64,000 bases of DNA from Buddleja alternifolia (GCA_019426215.1 CM033396.1:20041101-20105100), one strand, 5' to 3'; counted from the stretch's first letter, positions 44,651 through 58,574 are shown. Notes: generated from the sequence alone by a model not told the origin. Numbers and translations are program-made.

Positions 44651-47600
44651 TAAAGTGCATGTTGTTGATACATCTACTCCTAGCAATAATTTTTATGATG
44701 TTCTAAGATGGCTTTCAAGAAAAAGAAAAATGCTCATTTCAAATCTGGTAATAATTTTAAGAAAGGAAATTTTTCTAAACAAAGTTTCAAAAAGAGTCGT
44801 CCTTGTTTGGTTTGGGGAAAACTACCATAAGGCTGCACAATGTCGTTTTTGAAAAGGACAAAAGGTAAACAATGAAAGTCACAATGTTGAAGAGGAGAAA
44901 ATTATCGCCATGATTTTCGAGACTTTTATGGTGGATTCTAATGAAGGATGGTGGGTGGATTCAGGGGCTACATGTCATGTCACACCACATAAAAAATGTC
45001 TTCAAGACTTATAAAAAAGTGGATAATGATAATAAGTTTTTCATGGGAAATTCTGCAACAAGCAAAATAGTAGGTTGCGGTACCGTCGATTTGGAATTGT
45101 CTTCCGAAAAAACTCTTACATTGAGAAATGTGCTTCATGTACCAGGCATAAGAAAGAGTCTTATTTCGGTTTCTTGTTAAGCCATCATGGAATTAAAGTT
45201 GTCTTTGAGACCGATAAAATGATCCTAACAAAAATGGGACTTTTATCGGTAAAGGTTATGCTAAGGACAAGATGTATCTTTTGAGCACTATTAATAAAAA
45301 TATTATGCATTCTTCTATGTTTGTGACTTGAATAATGTTTGGCATTATCGATTAAGACATATTAGTAATAAAGTAATTAATCGAATGACTCAAAATAATT
45401 TAATTTCGAGGCACAATATTAATGACTCCATAAAGTGTGAATTTGTGCTCAAGCAAAATTAACTAGAAAGCCTTTTAAAACTGTTAATAGAAATTCTAGT
45501 ATATTAGAATTAATACACACCGATGTTTGTGATAATAAAAAAATTGAAACTAGAGGGGGTAAAAGATATTTTGTAACTTTTATTGATGATTATTCTAAGT
45601 TTACCTATGTTTACTTACTTAGATCTAAAAATGAAGTATTTGATGCATTTAAAATTTACAAATCACAAGTAGAAAATCAATTAGGTGAAAAAATAAAAAT
45701 ATTAAGAAGTGATAGGGGAGGTGAATATTCTTCAAATGAGTTTGATAAATATTGTGAAGAAAATGGCATTGTACATCAAACTAGTGCACCTAGAACCCTC
45801 TCAACAAAAGGTGTGGCGGAACATAAAAATAGAACTTTATTAGATATGGTTAACACTATGTTGTTAAGTTCACATTTGCCAACTAATCTTTGGGGTGAAG
45901 CTTTATTATCTGCTAATTACATTAATAATAGAATATTACATAAAGGGTTTGATAAACTCCATTTGAATTATGCAAAAATAGGTCTCCTAACTTAGAATAT
46001 TTGAGAACATGGGGATGTCTTGCTTATGCTTTGGATACTTCTTTTAGTAGAAATAAAATTGGCCCTAAAGGAAGTAAATCAGTTTTTATTGGTTACGCTA
46101 GTAATAGTAAAGCATATAGATTCTTAGATTTAAAGAATAATATTGCTCTTGATAATATTGAATCTAGTGAACTAAGTTTAAGAAGAAGTAAAAGAAAGAG
46201 AATAGATAAAGATTTCGGGCCTGGAATGTTTACATATAATGTAGAAGACCCTAGAGACTTTAAAGAAGCCATGTCTCTACCCGATGCTAATGATTGGAAA
46301 GTAGCCATGGATGATGAAATTAAGTCAATAATAGATAAAAATACTTGGACTGAACGAGTTTGCTTCCTAATACTAAGACATTGGGTAGTAAATGGGTATT
46401 GAAAAAAAATTAAGAACTGATGGTTCGGTCGACAAGTATAAGGCTAGATTAGTTGTTAAAGGTTTTAAACAAAAAGAAGGAGTAGATTATTTTGAGACGT
46501 TTTCTCCTGTTACGAAGTTGACTTCCATTAGAATTATGTTTGCGATAGCCTCAATATATAATTTAAAGGTACATCAAATGAACGTCAAAACAACATTTTT
46601 AAATGGAGACTTGGATGTAGAGATATATATTGAACAACCTGAAGGATATATAGTAAAAGAATCTGAGGATAAAGTATGTAAACTTAATAAATCTTTATAT
46701 GGACTTATGAATAAGAAATTTAGAGATGAAATTAAGAATTTTGGTTTTAAAAATAATAAAGTTGATGATTGTGTTTTGACTAAAGGAGATGCAAATTCAT
46801 GTGTAGCAATTACTCTTTATGTTGATGATTTATTAATATTTTCTTCAAGTATAGAATTGATAAATGAAACGAAGAATTATATTGCTCATGTTTTTGATGT
46901 TAATAAAGATATGGGGCCTGTTGATGTGATTTTGGGTATAAAGGTTACTAGAGACAATGGTAAAATTATTTTGTCACAGTCCCATTACGTTGAAAAAATA
47001 TTGAAAAAATTTAATAGATATGATTGCAATGCTAGTAATACACCATTAGATCCTCATCATAAACTTGTTCCTAATGATGGTGAACCTGTTGCACAAGTGG
47101 AATATGCAAAAATTATAGGAAGTTTAATGTATTTGATGAACTGCACAAGGCGGATATAGCCTTCGCAGTTGGAAAACTTAGTAGGTTCACACACAATCCT
47201 AATTATGAGCATTGGCAAGAAATAGATAGGCTTTTAAGATACTTGAAATGCACAATTGATTATTCTTTGCAATATTGTGGAATTGGTACTTCTTTGGAAT
47301 GTTATAGTGATGCAGATTGGGCTTCTGGAAAGATTCACTCAAAGTCAACTGGGGGATGGTTGTTTACACTCGGTGGCGGTGCGGTGGCTTGGTCATCAAA
47401 GAAACAGACCTGTATAGCCATGTCCTCGATGGAATCTGAGTATGTGACTATGTCACTCGCGGGTAAGGATATAGTTTGGATGAGAAGATTCCTAAGGCAT
47501 ATACCGTTCATCGAAGGCCCTATTCAACCTGTTACTATGTATTATGATAACAAAGTAGCTATCCACTTGGCAAAAAATAAGAGATTCACAAGTAAGTCTA

Positions 47601-47767
47601 AACACATTTCTAGACAATATCACTATATACGAAAACTAGTGAAGAAAGGAAAAGTTGTGCTAGAATATTTGCCGACTAATGAGATGCTAGCGGATCCGCT
47701 TACTAAAGCGCTTTTTGGAGAAAGAATTTTTAAGACCTCGAGGGAAATGGGATTAATACCAGTGTAA
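44650..47767 (+). pseudogene. Pol of the decayed Copia element
   Basis: Protease: GWWVDSGATCHVTPHKK read across a frame change near 44940. Pre-integrase: NVWHYRLRHISNKVIN near 45340. Integrase: LIHTDVCD, VTFIDDYSKFTYVYLL and [14 protein letters not shown] (45510-45740), then [13 protein letters not shown]. Reverse transcriptase: ARLVVKGFKQKEGVDYFETF, MNVKTTFLNGDLDVEIYIEQ and ITLYVDDLLIFS (46440-46840). RNase H: YSDADWASGKIHSKSTGGW and MSSMESEYV, ending at 47767. The frame changes several times (near 45180, 45300, 45460, 45995, 46390 and 47155), and a deletion in the RT loop removes KQA after SLYGL. Confidence 0.85.
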
Positions 47768-48352
47768 ATAGGGATAGCCAAAGTTGTAGCCTACTTTAAT
47801 TACGATATTTGTATAATATCTTTTTTAAAGTTCAAGGGAACTTTAACTTTAGGTGAATCCATTGGAAAGGAAACTTGGATACTTTCCGAGTACATCAATT
47901 GTATTATGAGATAAATCCTATTCTATGAGGTGATGTACTGTCATCTTTCACAAAATTTGGAGGGTTGGACATTATGTCTTTAACATGCTTATAGACTTAT
48001 TTAAGTTGGAGTGAGTGAAAGCACTCTTTATCAGCTTGCCTACGTGAGTGTAGGATGTCAGGGTCGCATCCGATGGATTTTTCCTGGTGAAATCCTAAAA
48101 CGCTCATTAGCACAAGATTAGCACATGACCTTTAACATGCGGCTTTTGTGTGACCATCACCCGGATATGGTGGAACTAAAATATTTCAGACAACTCCTTG
48201 ACAAGATCAAGGTTTAATCCTCTTAGTCAAAGAACCTGATTTATTTAGTTCAATCTTTAGGTTCAAGGGTACTCCACCTATTGATTACACCATATTTTAT
48301 TGTGGATTAAAGTGTTTGTGTTTTTTCATTTATTTTGAAAATGCCGAGGGAT
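47768..48352 (+). other. Copia 3' non-coding internal region
   Basis: It is AT-rich and follows the pol stop codon up to the 3' LTR. A weak purine tract GAAAATGCCGAGGGA directly precedes the LTR. No gene seen. Confidence 0.6.
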
Positions 48353-48918
48353 TGTTAAAATTATTTATTTTCAAAACACATTATACAATTCTTAAAATAA
48401 AAAATACTAAAATTAGCCGTTGGCCTTTTAATTAGCCGTTAAGGATGAAGAGATAATTGTGGCTCTTGGAAGAGTCACTTAACTCTTGACAGCCATAACC
48501 TCTCCAACAGCCATGTCTTTTCTAATTTCTACTCACCGGTTGAAAGTGTGATATATATATATATATATATATACATAATCATCATTGATCTCTAATCCTA
48601 TTTTTTTTCCCAATCCTATTTTTGACAGAACCATTAAACTTCAATTTCTGCCGAAAGACCTCTCTTAATTTCTTTTAATTTTCTTCCATTTCATAATCCA
48701 CAATAAGGTGATAGGTATATCTATTCATAGAGTGCAGTCTATAGAATAGAATTTTGTGTTTAGGCTTGTATCCTGGGAACAATTCTATTTCCCGAGAAGC
48801 ATCTACATAGTGGGGAAATTGTTGTTCTTAAGAAAGTATCTTAAGTGATACGCATAGCCCAATTCATTTGTCTTAATTTTAGATTGCTTCTTCATCATTT
48901 GAGGGAATTTTACCAACA
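48353..48918 (+). repeat. 3' LTR of the decayed Copia element
   Basis: It begins TGTTAAAATTATTTATTTTC and ends GGAATTTTACCAACA, 566 bp, with a TA run near 48550-48572. The matching 5' LTR starts inside the gap at 43407. Confidence 0.85.
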
Positions 48919-49502
48919 GTTACAGTACCAAAATTGCAATTTTGCCCCTAAAGGTATGGATGTAATTTATCCTTTTTTTCATTTTCTAAACTAGTAAATA
49001 ACCAACGCGTTGCACATGAATCATGTGATCTTGTTAAAATAATTTTTGCACATAGATTTGTTTAATGTTAAAATGTTATATATTCAAAACTTCAAGAATA
49101 ATTTAACTAAGTGAATTATTATTCAATAAATTATAATTATCTGAAAAAATAAATATTAATCGACATGAAAGACTGGGCTAATACACAAAGATTTTTTAAA
49201 ATTAAAATCTAGATAATAATGCAAATGAATAGATTCTTACATAAATCTATGCTTCATTTGTTCATTCTCTTATTTTTGTCTATATGGATTCAACCATCTC
49301 TTCTTATTTCCTCTCCTTGCATTCTTTTGTACTTGTCTCTTTATTATTCTAAAATAACCAGAGCATGGTTCTCAAGATCATTTGACATGTCTACAATTTT
49401 AAATCTCAATTACATTTTTTGCAAATTTATACTAGATTGATGTAGATGATGCTTTCCATTTTGTTTGATTCGCTACTATTTGATGTATCTTTTTCATTTA
49501 TA
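48919..49502. other. AT-rich spacer
   Basis: I see no gene, repeat family or continuation of the MurG 3' sequence of 1663-2013 here. Confidence 0.5.
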
Positions 49503-50280
49503 AAAAGGAAAATTCCACTATACCCCATTGTACTTTGACTCAACCACATCATCCACCCCCTTTACTCTGAAATGTGCTTCAGTTATTATTATTATTTTCA
49601 AGACTTCCATCAAAATTCCATCACTAAACCCCCTTGTACTCGTAAAAAAGGCTAAATCACTAATAATGCTTATATTTTAGTGAATAAATTTGATTTATAC
49701 TTTTATTTTCTCTTAATATGATCAAAATTAAGAAGTGTGATGTTTTCAATGATAATGTTTGTTTATTAAATAAGCTCTCACTTAAAGATAATGTGACATC
49801 ACTAATTTTGAATTATATTTTCTCTTTTATAATTTTAAAGACATGAAAGCTTTACTTTTCAACTTATCTATAATGCATGCATGTCAATTTAAATATTTTC
49901 CTGATGAGTTATTTAAATGTCTGAAAAAAGCGAAAGACCAAAAATAAAGATCACATCTAAAATTTTATTTTGAAAAGAAAAAACATAATTGTCTTTATAT
50001 AACTTTCCCGTCTAGGAAATAATAATTAAAATATTAGTGATGTAAGATTAATTTTTGTAAGTGAGAGACTGATTTTTTGAATGTTTTAGTCTTGGACATT
50101 TGGAAAGAAAATAAGAGTATTTAATTTTAAATTAAATAAATCATTAAGAAAATCTTGATACTAATAATGATTTAGAATTTTTTAAGAGTACAAGGGGATA
50201 AAATGATACAGTTAAGAACAGAAGGGGGTAAAGTGTGATTGAGCCATAATACATGGGGTAAAGTGAAACTTACCCCTTAT
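49503..50280. mobile_element. MITE-like element with inverted ends
   Basis: The left end reads GGAAAATTCCACTATACCCC then ATTGTACTTTGACTCAACCA. The right end in reverse complement reads GGGGTAAGTTTCACTTTACC then CCATGTATTATGGCTCAATC. The two ends align over about 55 bases with mismatches. The middle is AT-rich and non-coding, about 780 bp overall. A target duplication is not clear. A decayed MITE fits best. Confidence 0.5.
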
Positions 50281-50837
50281 TAATTATGTATTATTGATCA
50301 AAATGTAGGAAAAGTAAAAAATATTTATGTCGCACGTAAAGCTAATGTGCAATAAAGAATATAATAGCAACATAATGGAAAATATATCTGAATATGATTC
50401 ATGTTGTAATCATATTTTGGATTCTATTTTAGCATTTTGTTTCTAAACAACGACAGTCATACTCCAAATACAAATTCTTCTTGCTTGACCTTTATTACTC
50501 GTGATGTGTTTTTAGCTTTTTCTTGTAACATTTTTTTAATTTTTCTTAAATATTTAATTATTGGTGTTATTTCTTTTTTCTCTTCTTCTTTTCTTTAGTT
50601 GATAAAAAGTTGATGAAAAGAAACCATAAAACAAACAAATATCAATATTCTTTTAAAATTATTTTTTCTATTATTCAGATTTATACTTAATTTAGAAATT
50701 ATATAGAACTCATTAGAGATTTATGAATCCAAAAATTGAAATAATTGAAATAGAAAAGGAACTCAGTTAATCTCAACAGTATAAGAATAACAATAAACCT
50801 TTGAGTTCTACTGGACATTTTGAGCTTGTTTATTTTC
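50281..50837. other. AT-rich spacer
   Basis: No gene or recognisable element lies between the MITE-like element and the cut end of the second MULE. Confidence 0.5.
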
Positions 50838-53800
50838 TTGTCCATTCATTGTACATTTTATATGCATATGTCGTCAGGGGGTGTTCCCTCATTACCAAAG
50901 CCATTAACACTCGATCAGCAAAATATTCCACAATGCGATGAAATGTGCACTCAACAATGGTTGTGGGTGGAAGATGTCGAGTACCTTTCAACACGTTGTA
51001 TAAGCTTTCTCCCATGTTCGTCGTCATAATGTCTTCCTGCATCCCTCCATCATATGCCAGTATCCACTTTTCTTGTGGGATACCTTTCAAATAATTCAAC
51101 GCAACCGGATCCTTATTACCAATAAGTTCAATTGTTTGGTCAAACTTTCGGACGTTATGTGTCATACCTGCTACATAACAGAGTTCATTCAAAGCTTTAC
51201 TTTTGAATTGAGTGTTAAAGTCTGAACTTACATGTCGTAGGCAATATCTATGAGCTCCTAGGGGAGGGGTAAACGCGGGCATATATCGAGTAGCATTTAA
51301 TTAGCCCTTATGATGATCAGAAATAAGGCAAATACCTTCATTAGACATAAAAAAATGTTTGCAGACCAATTGCAAAAACCAGAACCAAGACTCGTTGGAC
51401 TCATTATCAACGATAACGAATGCTAGAGGCAAAATATCATGATTTTCATCCAGAGTTGATGCGACCAACAACTTAGCCTTGTGTCATGCGTACAAATGAG
51501 TCTCGTCAACACATATGACTCTTCGACAATATCGGAATCCATCTATACATGGCTTGAACGCCCAAAACGAAAATTTCAACATTTTTGGGTTTTTATTCGG
51601 TCTTTTGTGCCGCCATTCAACAATCGTACCAGGATTCCACTTCTTGATAGCTCCTAAAAGTTTAGGCAACCATGTAACTGAATCCTCCCACGTGCCATAT
51701 ACAATCTCATTTGCACGTCGTAAACTATACCAAGCTTTCCCATATGAAATATCGAATTGCCATTTTTTTTACACCATTAGTACAATTAGACCGACCTTAT
51801 ATGACGGATCCTTCCTCACTTCTGGTAGAAGTTCATTTGCGATCATGTTTATGTCCAAGTTAAAGTGGTTCTTGGAACAATCTTCAGCAAATCATGTGTG
51901 TGGCTCTTCATACCTTGTAATTTTCCAGAAATTAGTACTCTGCAGCAAAATTCCACATAGTCTAAAAGGGCATCCACGTTTGCATTTTACAGCATACACT
52001 GTCGGATTACTAATTGTTACCTTAAACTCGCGGCGTGCATGCTGCACGTGGTAGTTTATCTCCGCTGCTTGCAAGCTGAGTTTGTTGTCAAAAACTTAAC
52101 CCTTGCGAAGATTACGTTTCTCATGACCATAAATTATTCTCCGGTCAAGCCTAAACTTTGTCGATGTAGTGAATCACCTTCTACTTCTGGGTATGTGGTG
52201 GAGTAGAACGGGAGCACTTCATGAGATCTTTCTTCGTCTCTTGTGGGAGGGACATCTTCATTCATCGGTACATTACTCTCATCATCTTCATCCTCATCCC
52301 TCATTGCATTGTTGAAGTGTTCTTCCATCTCGGCGTCTATATGAGTATGAATTGAACAGTCAGAATCATCACTGTCATCGTCAATCCCAATATCATCATT
52401 CTCAATGTCTGCAAAATCACTAGAGCCAAAATTAAGATGCTCAAATTCATGACGACTTTGTGTAAATGGACCTGCAATTAAAGATAAATATGATGACAGC
52501 ATGTAAAAATAAGAATAACAAGTCACGAATTAAAGGAATACACCATTATGAAACTTATTAGAAATTCATAATTACCTGTTTGCATCTCAGGAATCACAAA
52601 ATTCCTCGAATGAAGATTTACCAAAGAGGAATTTTGTGTAGACAGACCTGTAATTAAATATAAATATGATGACAGTATGTAAAAATAAGAATAACTAAGT
52701 CACGAATCAAAGGAATACAACCATTATGAAACTTATTAGAAGATTCATAATTACCTGTTTGCATGTCAGGAATTACAAAATTCCTCGAATGGGGATTTGC
52801 CAAAGGGAAATTTTGTGTAGACGGACCTGCAATTAAATATAAATTTGATGACAGTATGTAAAAATAAGAATAACAAGTCACGAATAAAAGGAATACAACT
52901 GTTAGGAATTTCATATTAGATGTTTTGATGATGACAAATAGGACTTTCTGTTAGACTCCGAAAAGTGTAAAAGCTTTCATAGAATGTTATGTATAAGTAC
53001 CTGAAAGCTTATTTATCTTAGGCTTATAGTATTTATCTTTGTAGAATTCCTTAGACTAAGTATGTGACACTAAAACACTTAGGAAAATTCTGGGTGAGTC
53101 TACCAAGTGATGAAGGTGAAGATCAAGCGTCTAAAGCTACAATGGATAAAGATATCTTGAAGCGTCCGTCAAATGCTTTAGGGATTATCCCAGTGCTCAA
53201 ACTACGAATGGATAACTCAGGCCGAATACTTAACATCAAGTGAAATGACGGAATTCTCAGTGAGACCATCAAGACAAGATTGAAGAGTAAGCGTCTGAAA
53301 TAAAGAAAAGAAAGTCAGGATCAGTCCAAGCGTCTGTCCAATACACGAGAACAACTATTCTCTTCAGCAAGCGTCCAAAAAGGTTAAACCAACACAACCT
53401 ACAAAGAACGTAACCTGAAAAAGAATTCAGACCCAAAACCATCCAAAGACTTAAAAAAATGCATGAATCAAACGGACGAATTATTTCCAACGGAAATAAG
53501 ACAAGATGCATTAAAAGTCGGATAAGTGCTATTAAAATATAAGCACTATAACTTATGGGCAAGCCATATCTTTGACCTAGACTGTCAGATTTATGAAACC
53601 AAGACCATGCCTAACCAATTAAATATACCCAAAGTTAGAAATGTCTGAACTCAAGGAATGTTTGGGGAAACGAGACTCCAACCGAGTCAAACGGACAAAA
53701 ACCACCAATACCTTATAAATAGCTCTTTCAACAAACAAGTAAACCGATGAAAAAAGTGACACTAACAAAAAATACCTACCTTGTTGAAAGAAAAGCTTAC

Positions 53801-55455
53801 TAAAAATCATAGCCAAATATCCATATAAGCTTTTCACAAATATTCCAGAGACAGTCACCCATATCTCAAATCTCTTTTTAAGAAGAACCTATACTACCAT
53901 TGAGATATCCCCAAGTTGTTTGAATTTTCCAAAAACAAACAAACCCGTGACCAAAACCATCAACACCTTTCATCTGAGTGAGAAAGCTGGTTGACTTGCA
54001 AGCAATATTTTTGTGTAAAAGAAGCTTGTTGAAGTTGATCTCTATTGGAGCTGAAATCTGTGTGACCAAGGAGTTCCGAGATCAAGAGTAACTTGCACCA
54101 TTTCTGAGTGAAAGAAGCAAGGGGATAGAAGATCTTTAGTGGAGCTGAAATCTGTGTGACCAAGGAGTTCCAAGATCATATCCAATCTCCCTCTATCTTG
54201 TAGAAGTCTCTGTGTGACTCTTCGATAATCATCATAGTGGAAAAACCTCCCTGATAAAAGGAGAAGAAGGACGTAGCTGGGATTACATCACCCAGTGAAC
54301 CTTACAAATATCTTGTGTCATTTACCTCTTTAAGCATTCATTGTCTTACTGCTTTACTATTCATACTGCATACATTCTGATAAAGTCTTAAAACAACCAA
54401 GCGACCACTTTCGATTAATTAACCGAACGCTAAGCTATAAAATACTTCCGCTGTGCTAACTCTGATTTAGTGACTAAACTCTGCCCTACTTTGGTAAGCG
54501 TTGAAATCACCGAGTCTAAGTTAACGTTTCTCAAGCGTCACATCCAGCGCTTAAACCTGTCAAGCGTTCAAATACTTCAAAGTGATACGAATTTTTAAGA
54601 AGTCGAAAAAGACTTCAGGGTCTATTCAACCCCCCCCCCTTCTAGACCCTTTCGTATACCACTTGGGACCAACAACAACATATATGAAACTTATTACAAG
54701 ATTCATAATTACCTGTTTGCACGTCAAGAAGTACAAAATCCAAAGGGGAATTTTGTACAGTTTCAAAACGTCCAAACAAATGACCCGTTGTAGAAGCACC
54801 TTAAAATGCAAATCACAAAAAATAAAATTGTTTTACATTCTGCAAAGAAAAGAAAAATAATCTACACAAATATGAAATTTGGTAGTAAATATGATGACAC
54901 AATGTAAATATAAGAATAAACTACCTTAATGCAAATCGTGAATAGTAGAACTCCCCACACCACTTGAAAAAAAATCGTGAAACTCACGATTTTCCCACAC
55001 ATGTGATTGTTGTGACTGTGTATTTAAATCTGGTATAGTGGGCTATGTAAAATACGGCATGAATTGGGGTGGTTGTAATGACGTCACTTGGGTTAACGAC
55101 GATCTGTACTGACCCTGATGTTGAATTGGTTCTTTCTCAATATAAAGCTCGACGAATTCATCACAATGTTAGGATCCAAGAAAAATGCTCAAGTATCATC
55201 ATCTTTGATCTCCATTGTCCTCTCCCTCATCACATTTTTCTTTTCAAATTCAAATTTTAAAATTACTTTTAATGAAAAATGATTCGGATCAGTTCTTGTT
55301 CTCGCATATAACTTCTCCAGCAATTCAGCATATGCGATCGTACGACGTATTCTCATGGTAGTGCTTGGACGAGTGCTATATCTCACTGAATTTGAGTCTT
55401 CAATAACTTGACCATCCGTGTATATTAAAACATTAACTGTGTTCGCCCTTGGCAT
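50838..55455 (-). pseudogene. MURA transposase of the second MULE, truncated and broken
   Basis: Exon 1 starts MPRANTVNVLIYTDG at 55455. Mini-exons follow near 54800-54710 (GASTTGHLFGRF), 52828-52756 (GPSTQNFPLANPHSRNF) and 52649-52575 (GLSTQNSSLVNLHSRNF). The acidic exon begins near 52470 (GPFTQSRHEFEHLNFG). The core keeps KFSFWAFKPCIDGFRYCRRV with VICVDETHLYA near 51490, where the first MULE has two stops; this copy instead has a stop just after LYA. MTTNMGESLYNVLKGTRHLP lies near 50980-51040, and the frame ends at YNEWTRK. Further stops occur in exon 1 (after KDDDT) and near 51300. Confidence 0.85.
52901..54674 (+). repeat. Solo LTR with perfect 5-bp target duplication
   Basis: It begins TGTTAGGAATTTC and ends TTGGGACCAACA, 1774 bp, the same family as the LTR at 345-4155. 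ACAAC flanks it at 52896-52900 and 54675-54679. It lies in an intron between MURA mini-exons of the second MULE; the sequence on its two sides matches the neighbouring mini-exon units (GGAATACAAC then ATATGAAACTTATT). Confidence 0.92.
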
Positions 55456-56138
55456 TTTCTATATAATACCAAAATTCAAACCATAAATTAACAATAAATT
55501 CTAAATTATACCAAACCATAAACCATAAATTACAAACTATAGTTCAAAAAATGAAATTATACTTATATATTGCTAATTAAACCTAAAAGTTATAACTACT
55601 CATTCGAAATTATACATACTATGTAAACCTAAACATTTGAAATTATACTTCAAACTTATATGGAAACATAAATTGTATTCAACATGATATAAGAAACTAA
55701 CAATTATATCAAAGTTCAAACCATAAATGCTAAATTCGATATTATACATCAAAATATCACTAACAATTCAAAATTATACATACAAATTATACCTAAAATT
55801 TATGTCAAAGTTCAAGCCAAAACATACCTAAACACTAAATTCAATATTATACATACAAGATATAACTAACAATTCAAATTAGACGTACAAATTATACCTA
55901 AACATCCGAAATTATACCTAAAAATTATATCAAAGTTCAATCAATAAATATTAAATTCAAAATTATAATACAAATTACACCTAAATATTTGAAATTATAC
56001 ATATAAATTCGAAATTATAACCTAAAAATAGAACTAATTTAAACTCTAATTTGATTCGAATTAACATAAATTTAACAATGTAATTTATAAACGAATTTAA
56101 CAAAACAAAGAGTATATGAAAGTAAAAGATTACCTTAA
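55456..56138 (-). other. Leader of the second MULE
   Basis: AT-rich sequence with words such as AAATTATACATACAA, in reverse complement like the 5140-5677 leader of the first MULE. The last bases CCTTAA match TTAAGGTAAT at the leader start of the first copy (5133-5142). No gene seen. Confidence 0.6.
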
Positions 56139-56393
56139 TGATGTGAGTCGAAATAGGCTCTTGGGCCAAGCTGTCAGCCCAACACAATTAAGGGCCCAAG
56201 CCCAACAACGTAACAGACTACAACTCCTTTAGAAGACATTATAGTCAGGTCCGACCTTCCGGAGGTTCGTCCTATACCAGGTGCAACATTCTATATAAGG
56301 CAGGCCTAGAGACAAGGAGCAGACAAGGATCAATTAGGGATGCACTTACCATATCCGGACCTGCGGAGATCACTCTAACCGACCTGCCAATTA
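56139..56393 (+). repeat. Start of a Tat-type gypsy LTR
   Basis: It begins TGATGTGAGTCGAAATAGG and follows the LTR of 20504-21050 (opposite orientation) for about 255 bp, with shared blocks GGGCCAAGCTG, CCCAAGCCCA and CATTCTATATAAGGCA. It is then interrupted by the Copia LTR that starts at 56394; the rest lies beyond the window. Confidence 0.75.
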
Positions 56394-58561
56394 TGTTAGA
56401 ATAGTGCCCTGTGAGCCAATCCTAGATAGGCTTTATTTATCTATTCTTGTAGTAAACAATTTCGTTTTACATTATATTAATAAAAGGCATTTCTTCATCT
56501 TATGTTTATATCGTTATAACTGTATGATGAAGTCCCTAGAATTCACACATAGCTATGGGGCTTGATATCTCATTGGATGGATATCATAAAACAAGTTTCT
56601 AAGGCTGTGATTTCTAAATACTGTCCAAGTCATAGAATTATCAAGATGGGACATTGATAATTCGGATAGACTTGCGCCTATGATGCACACTCTTAATTGG
56701 AGAATGTCTCGTTTTATGGACATTAGTGTAGTTGACACAAATGCACATACGCGGGTGCTTGTTGAGAACAAGTTCACTGATTACCCTAACTGAAACTTCC
56801 TAAATTGGAATTATTTCTATATATGTCGAATTAGGAGTTTCTTAATCACGATAGTGCAAGATTAATTCTTTGACTTGAGTCATCACAGTAATCTTGTATA
56901 TTGACTCACTGCACTTTGACTCCTGTGCCAGTTCTTTTACAAGGACACATATGGACTGGTGATTGGGTGTAGTGACTCGTATATGGAGGTTGGTGTTGAC
57001 AACAAAGGATCCATCACTTGTCTAGATGAACAAGTGAATTTCCTATATAATTCTAAGTGATTTGACTGAGTTAGTCCTTGGCCAAGGCAAGTAAGTAATT
57101 AATTAAGAAATGAGTTTCTTGAATTAATTAATCACTAGTCAAACACACTTGAATTATTAAGATTGAATTTACAAGGATCTCGACCAATAAGATTCCTCGA
57201 TTCTTAATTCAATTGGGAAATTAGTTGATGGAAGAATCTCACTTGCATGGAATGCGCGATTGGAAAGGTTCACTTTGAATCGCCTACATCTAGGTCTTCA
57301 AGATAAGTAGCTAGAAACTTTTCTTTGATTTATGGGTATCTTATATTTAATGGAGATTAAATAATAAGATGGTTAATTAAAAGTGTTTAATTAATCGAGA
57401 CAATTTAATTGTCCAAATTAAATCATAAAGGTTATGAACCCATTACTAGTATGTTGGTGAACCTAAAGGGTCACACACAATACTCGGACAAATCCATTTC
57501 TTAATTAAGGAAATTTAATTCAAAGTAGTTGAGTTAATATATTAATTAATTAGATTAATTAATTAAGACTTTTATTTATTCAAGTGTTGGATAAATAAAT
57601 TAATTAAGTTGATAAGATCAATTTAATTAAGCTTAAGTCTAGAAAGCATTTAATTTAATTAGAAGTGACTTTTATTAATCTAGTATGGTGGATTAATTAT
57701 TAAAAGACTATTTTATTAAGTCTTGGTCGAAAATTTGGTGGAGGAAAATAATTAAAGAGTTTAATTAATTTTCTTCTAGAAGGAAATAAGATTTCTTGGA
57801 GAGAAAGGAAACTAATTAAAATAGAAGAGTTCTATTTAGAAATTAATTAGTCTTCTATTCCTACATGGAAAAGGATTAATGTATAAGAGTTCTACATGGA
57901 AAAGAATTGCAAGAACCTAGTCCTATATATAGGACATGTAGAGAACGAAAATAAGATGATGACTTTTGAAGCCAAAATTTTTGTTCCTCTTGCATAGAAA
58001 AATCGTTTCTTTTTCCTCTCTCTCATATAGTGTTCTTGAGTTCTTGATTATTTATCAAGATCTTGAATTCAAGAATTCTTCAAAATACTTAGAGAAGTAA
58101 TTTTTGCTTTCACCTTAATCCCATACACTATTCCTTAGAGTTAGAATAAACGTTTATAGATCAACCTAGCTAAAGATTATAAACGAGTGGGTATCCGGGG
58201 TGTGGATCAACTTTAGAGGAGAAACACTTGGGTCTCTGAAGTGAATCAAGAATCCGATCAAAGACGTTTTTGGTGGAGGAATTCGAAATCTACATCAAAG
58301 GGAAAAACGAAGGAGTTGATTCAAGGAACGAGAAGCAAGCTAGGGAGCTTACGTTAAGGAAGAAGAAACTCTTCGATTTTTATGAAAAATCGAATAAGGT
58401 AAGATCTTCTTTATTAAAGTTTTAAATAACAAATCAAAGATGCGCAAGCCTATGATACGTGATAAGCCCGTAGGATTAATAAACTCGCATGTTTAAATCC
58501 TAGAAACTAAAATTTTAATTTTTCGCTGTGCTTAGTCGGGCTACATGTATATTTCCCAACA
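56394..58561 (+). repeat. 5' LTR of the young Copia element
   Basis: It begins TGTTAGAATAGTGCCC and ends TATATTTCCCAACA. The left flank AATTA (56389-56393) would be the target duplication; its partner is out of the window. Confidence 0.88.
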
Positions 58562-58562
58562 G

Positions 58563-58574
58563 TGGTATCAGAGC
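58563..58574 (+). other. Primer-binding site, initiator-Met tRNA type
   Basis: TGGTATCAGAGC starts two bases after the LTR end. This is the standard primer site of plant Copia elements, complementary to the 3' end of initiator methionine tRNA. Confidence 0.92.

Larger units (their letters stand above)
43419..48918 (+). mobile_element. Decayed Copia element after the MurG intron
   Basis: It has two LTRs in direct orientation (43419-43976, lacking its first bases to the gap, and 48353-48918) with a gag-pol region between. The LTRs share most of their sequence, including a long TA repeat, but differ by many small indels. The internal frame is broken in many places. The base run after the 3' LTR (GTTAC) would be the target duplication, but the left flank is lost in the gap. 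Confidence 0.85.
50838..56138 (-). mobile_element. Truncated second MULE of the same family
   Basis: The minus-strand sequence matches 5140-8390 of the first MULE: leader, MURA exons and transposase core. It stops at 50838 in the middle of the transposase (YNEW), so the SWIM finger, small genes, PMD gene and one end are missing. On the right it is cut at 56138 by the start of a gypsy LTR, so its inverted repeat may lie beyond the window. A solo LTR sits inside (52901-54674). Confidence 0.88.

Noticed and set aside
52134..52914. Independent small genes in the second MULE
   Set aside because: They align exon by exon with the mini-exons and acidic exon of MURA in the first copy.
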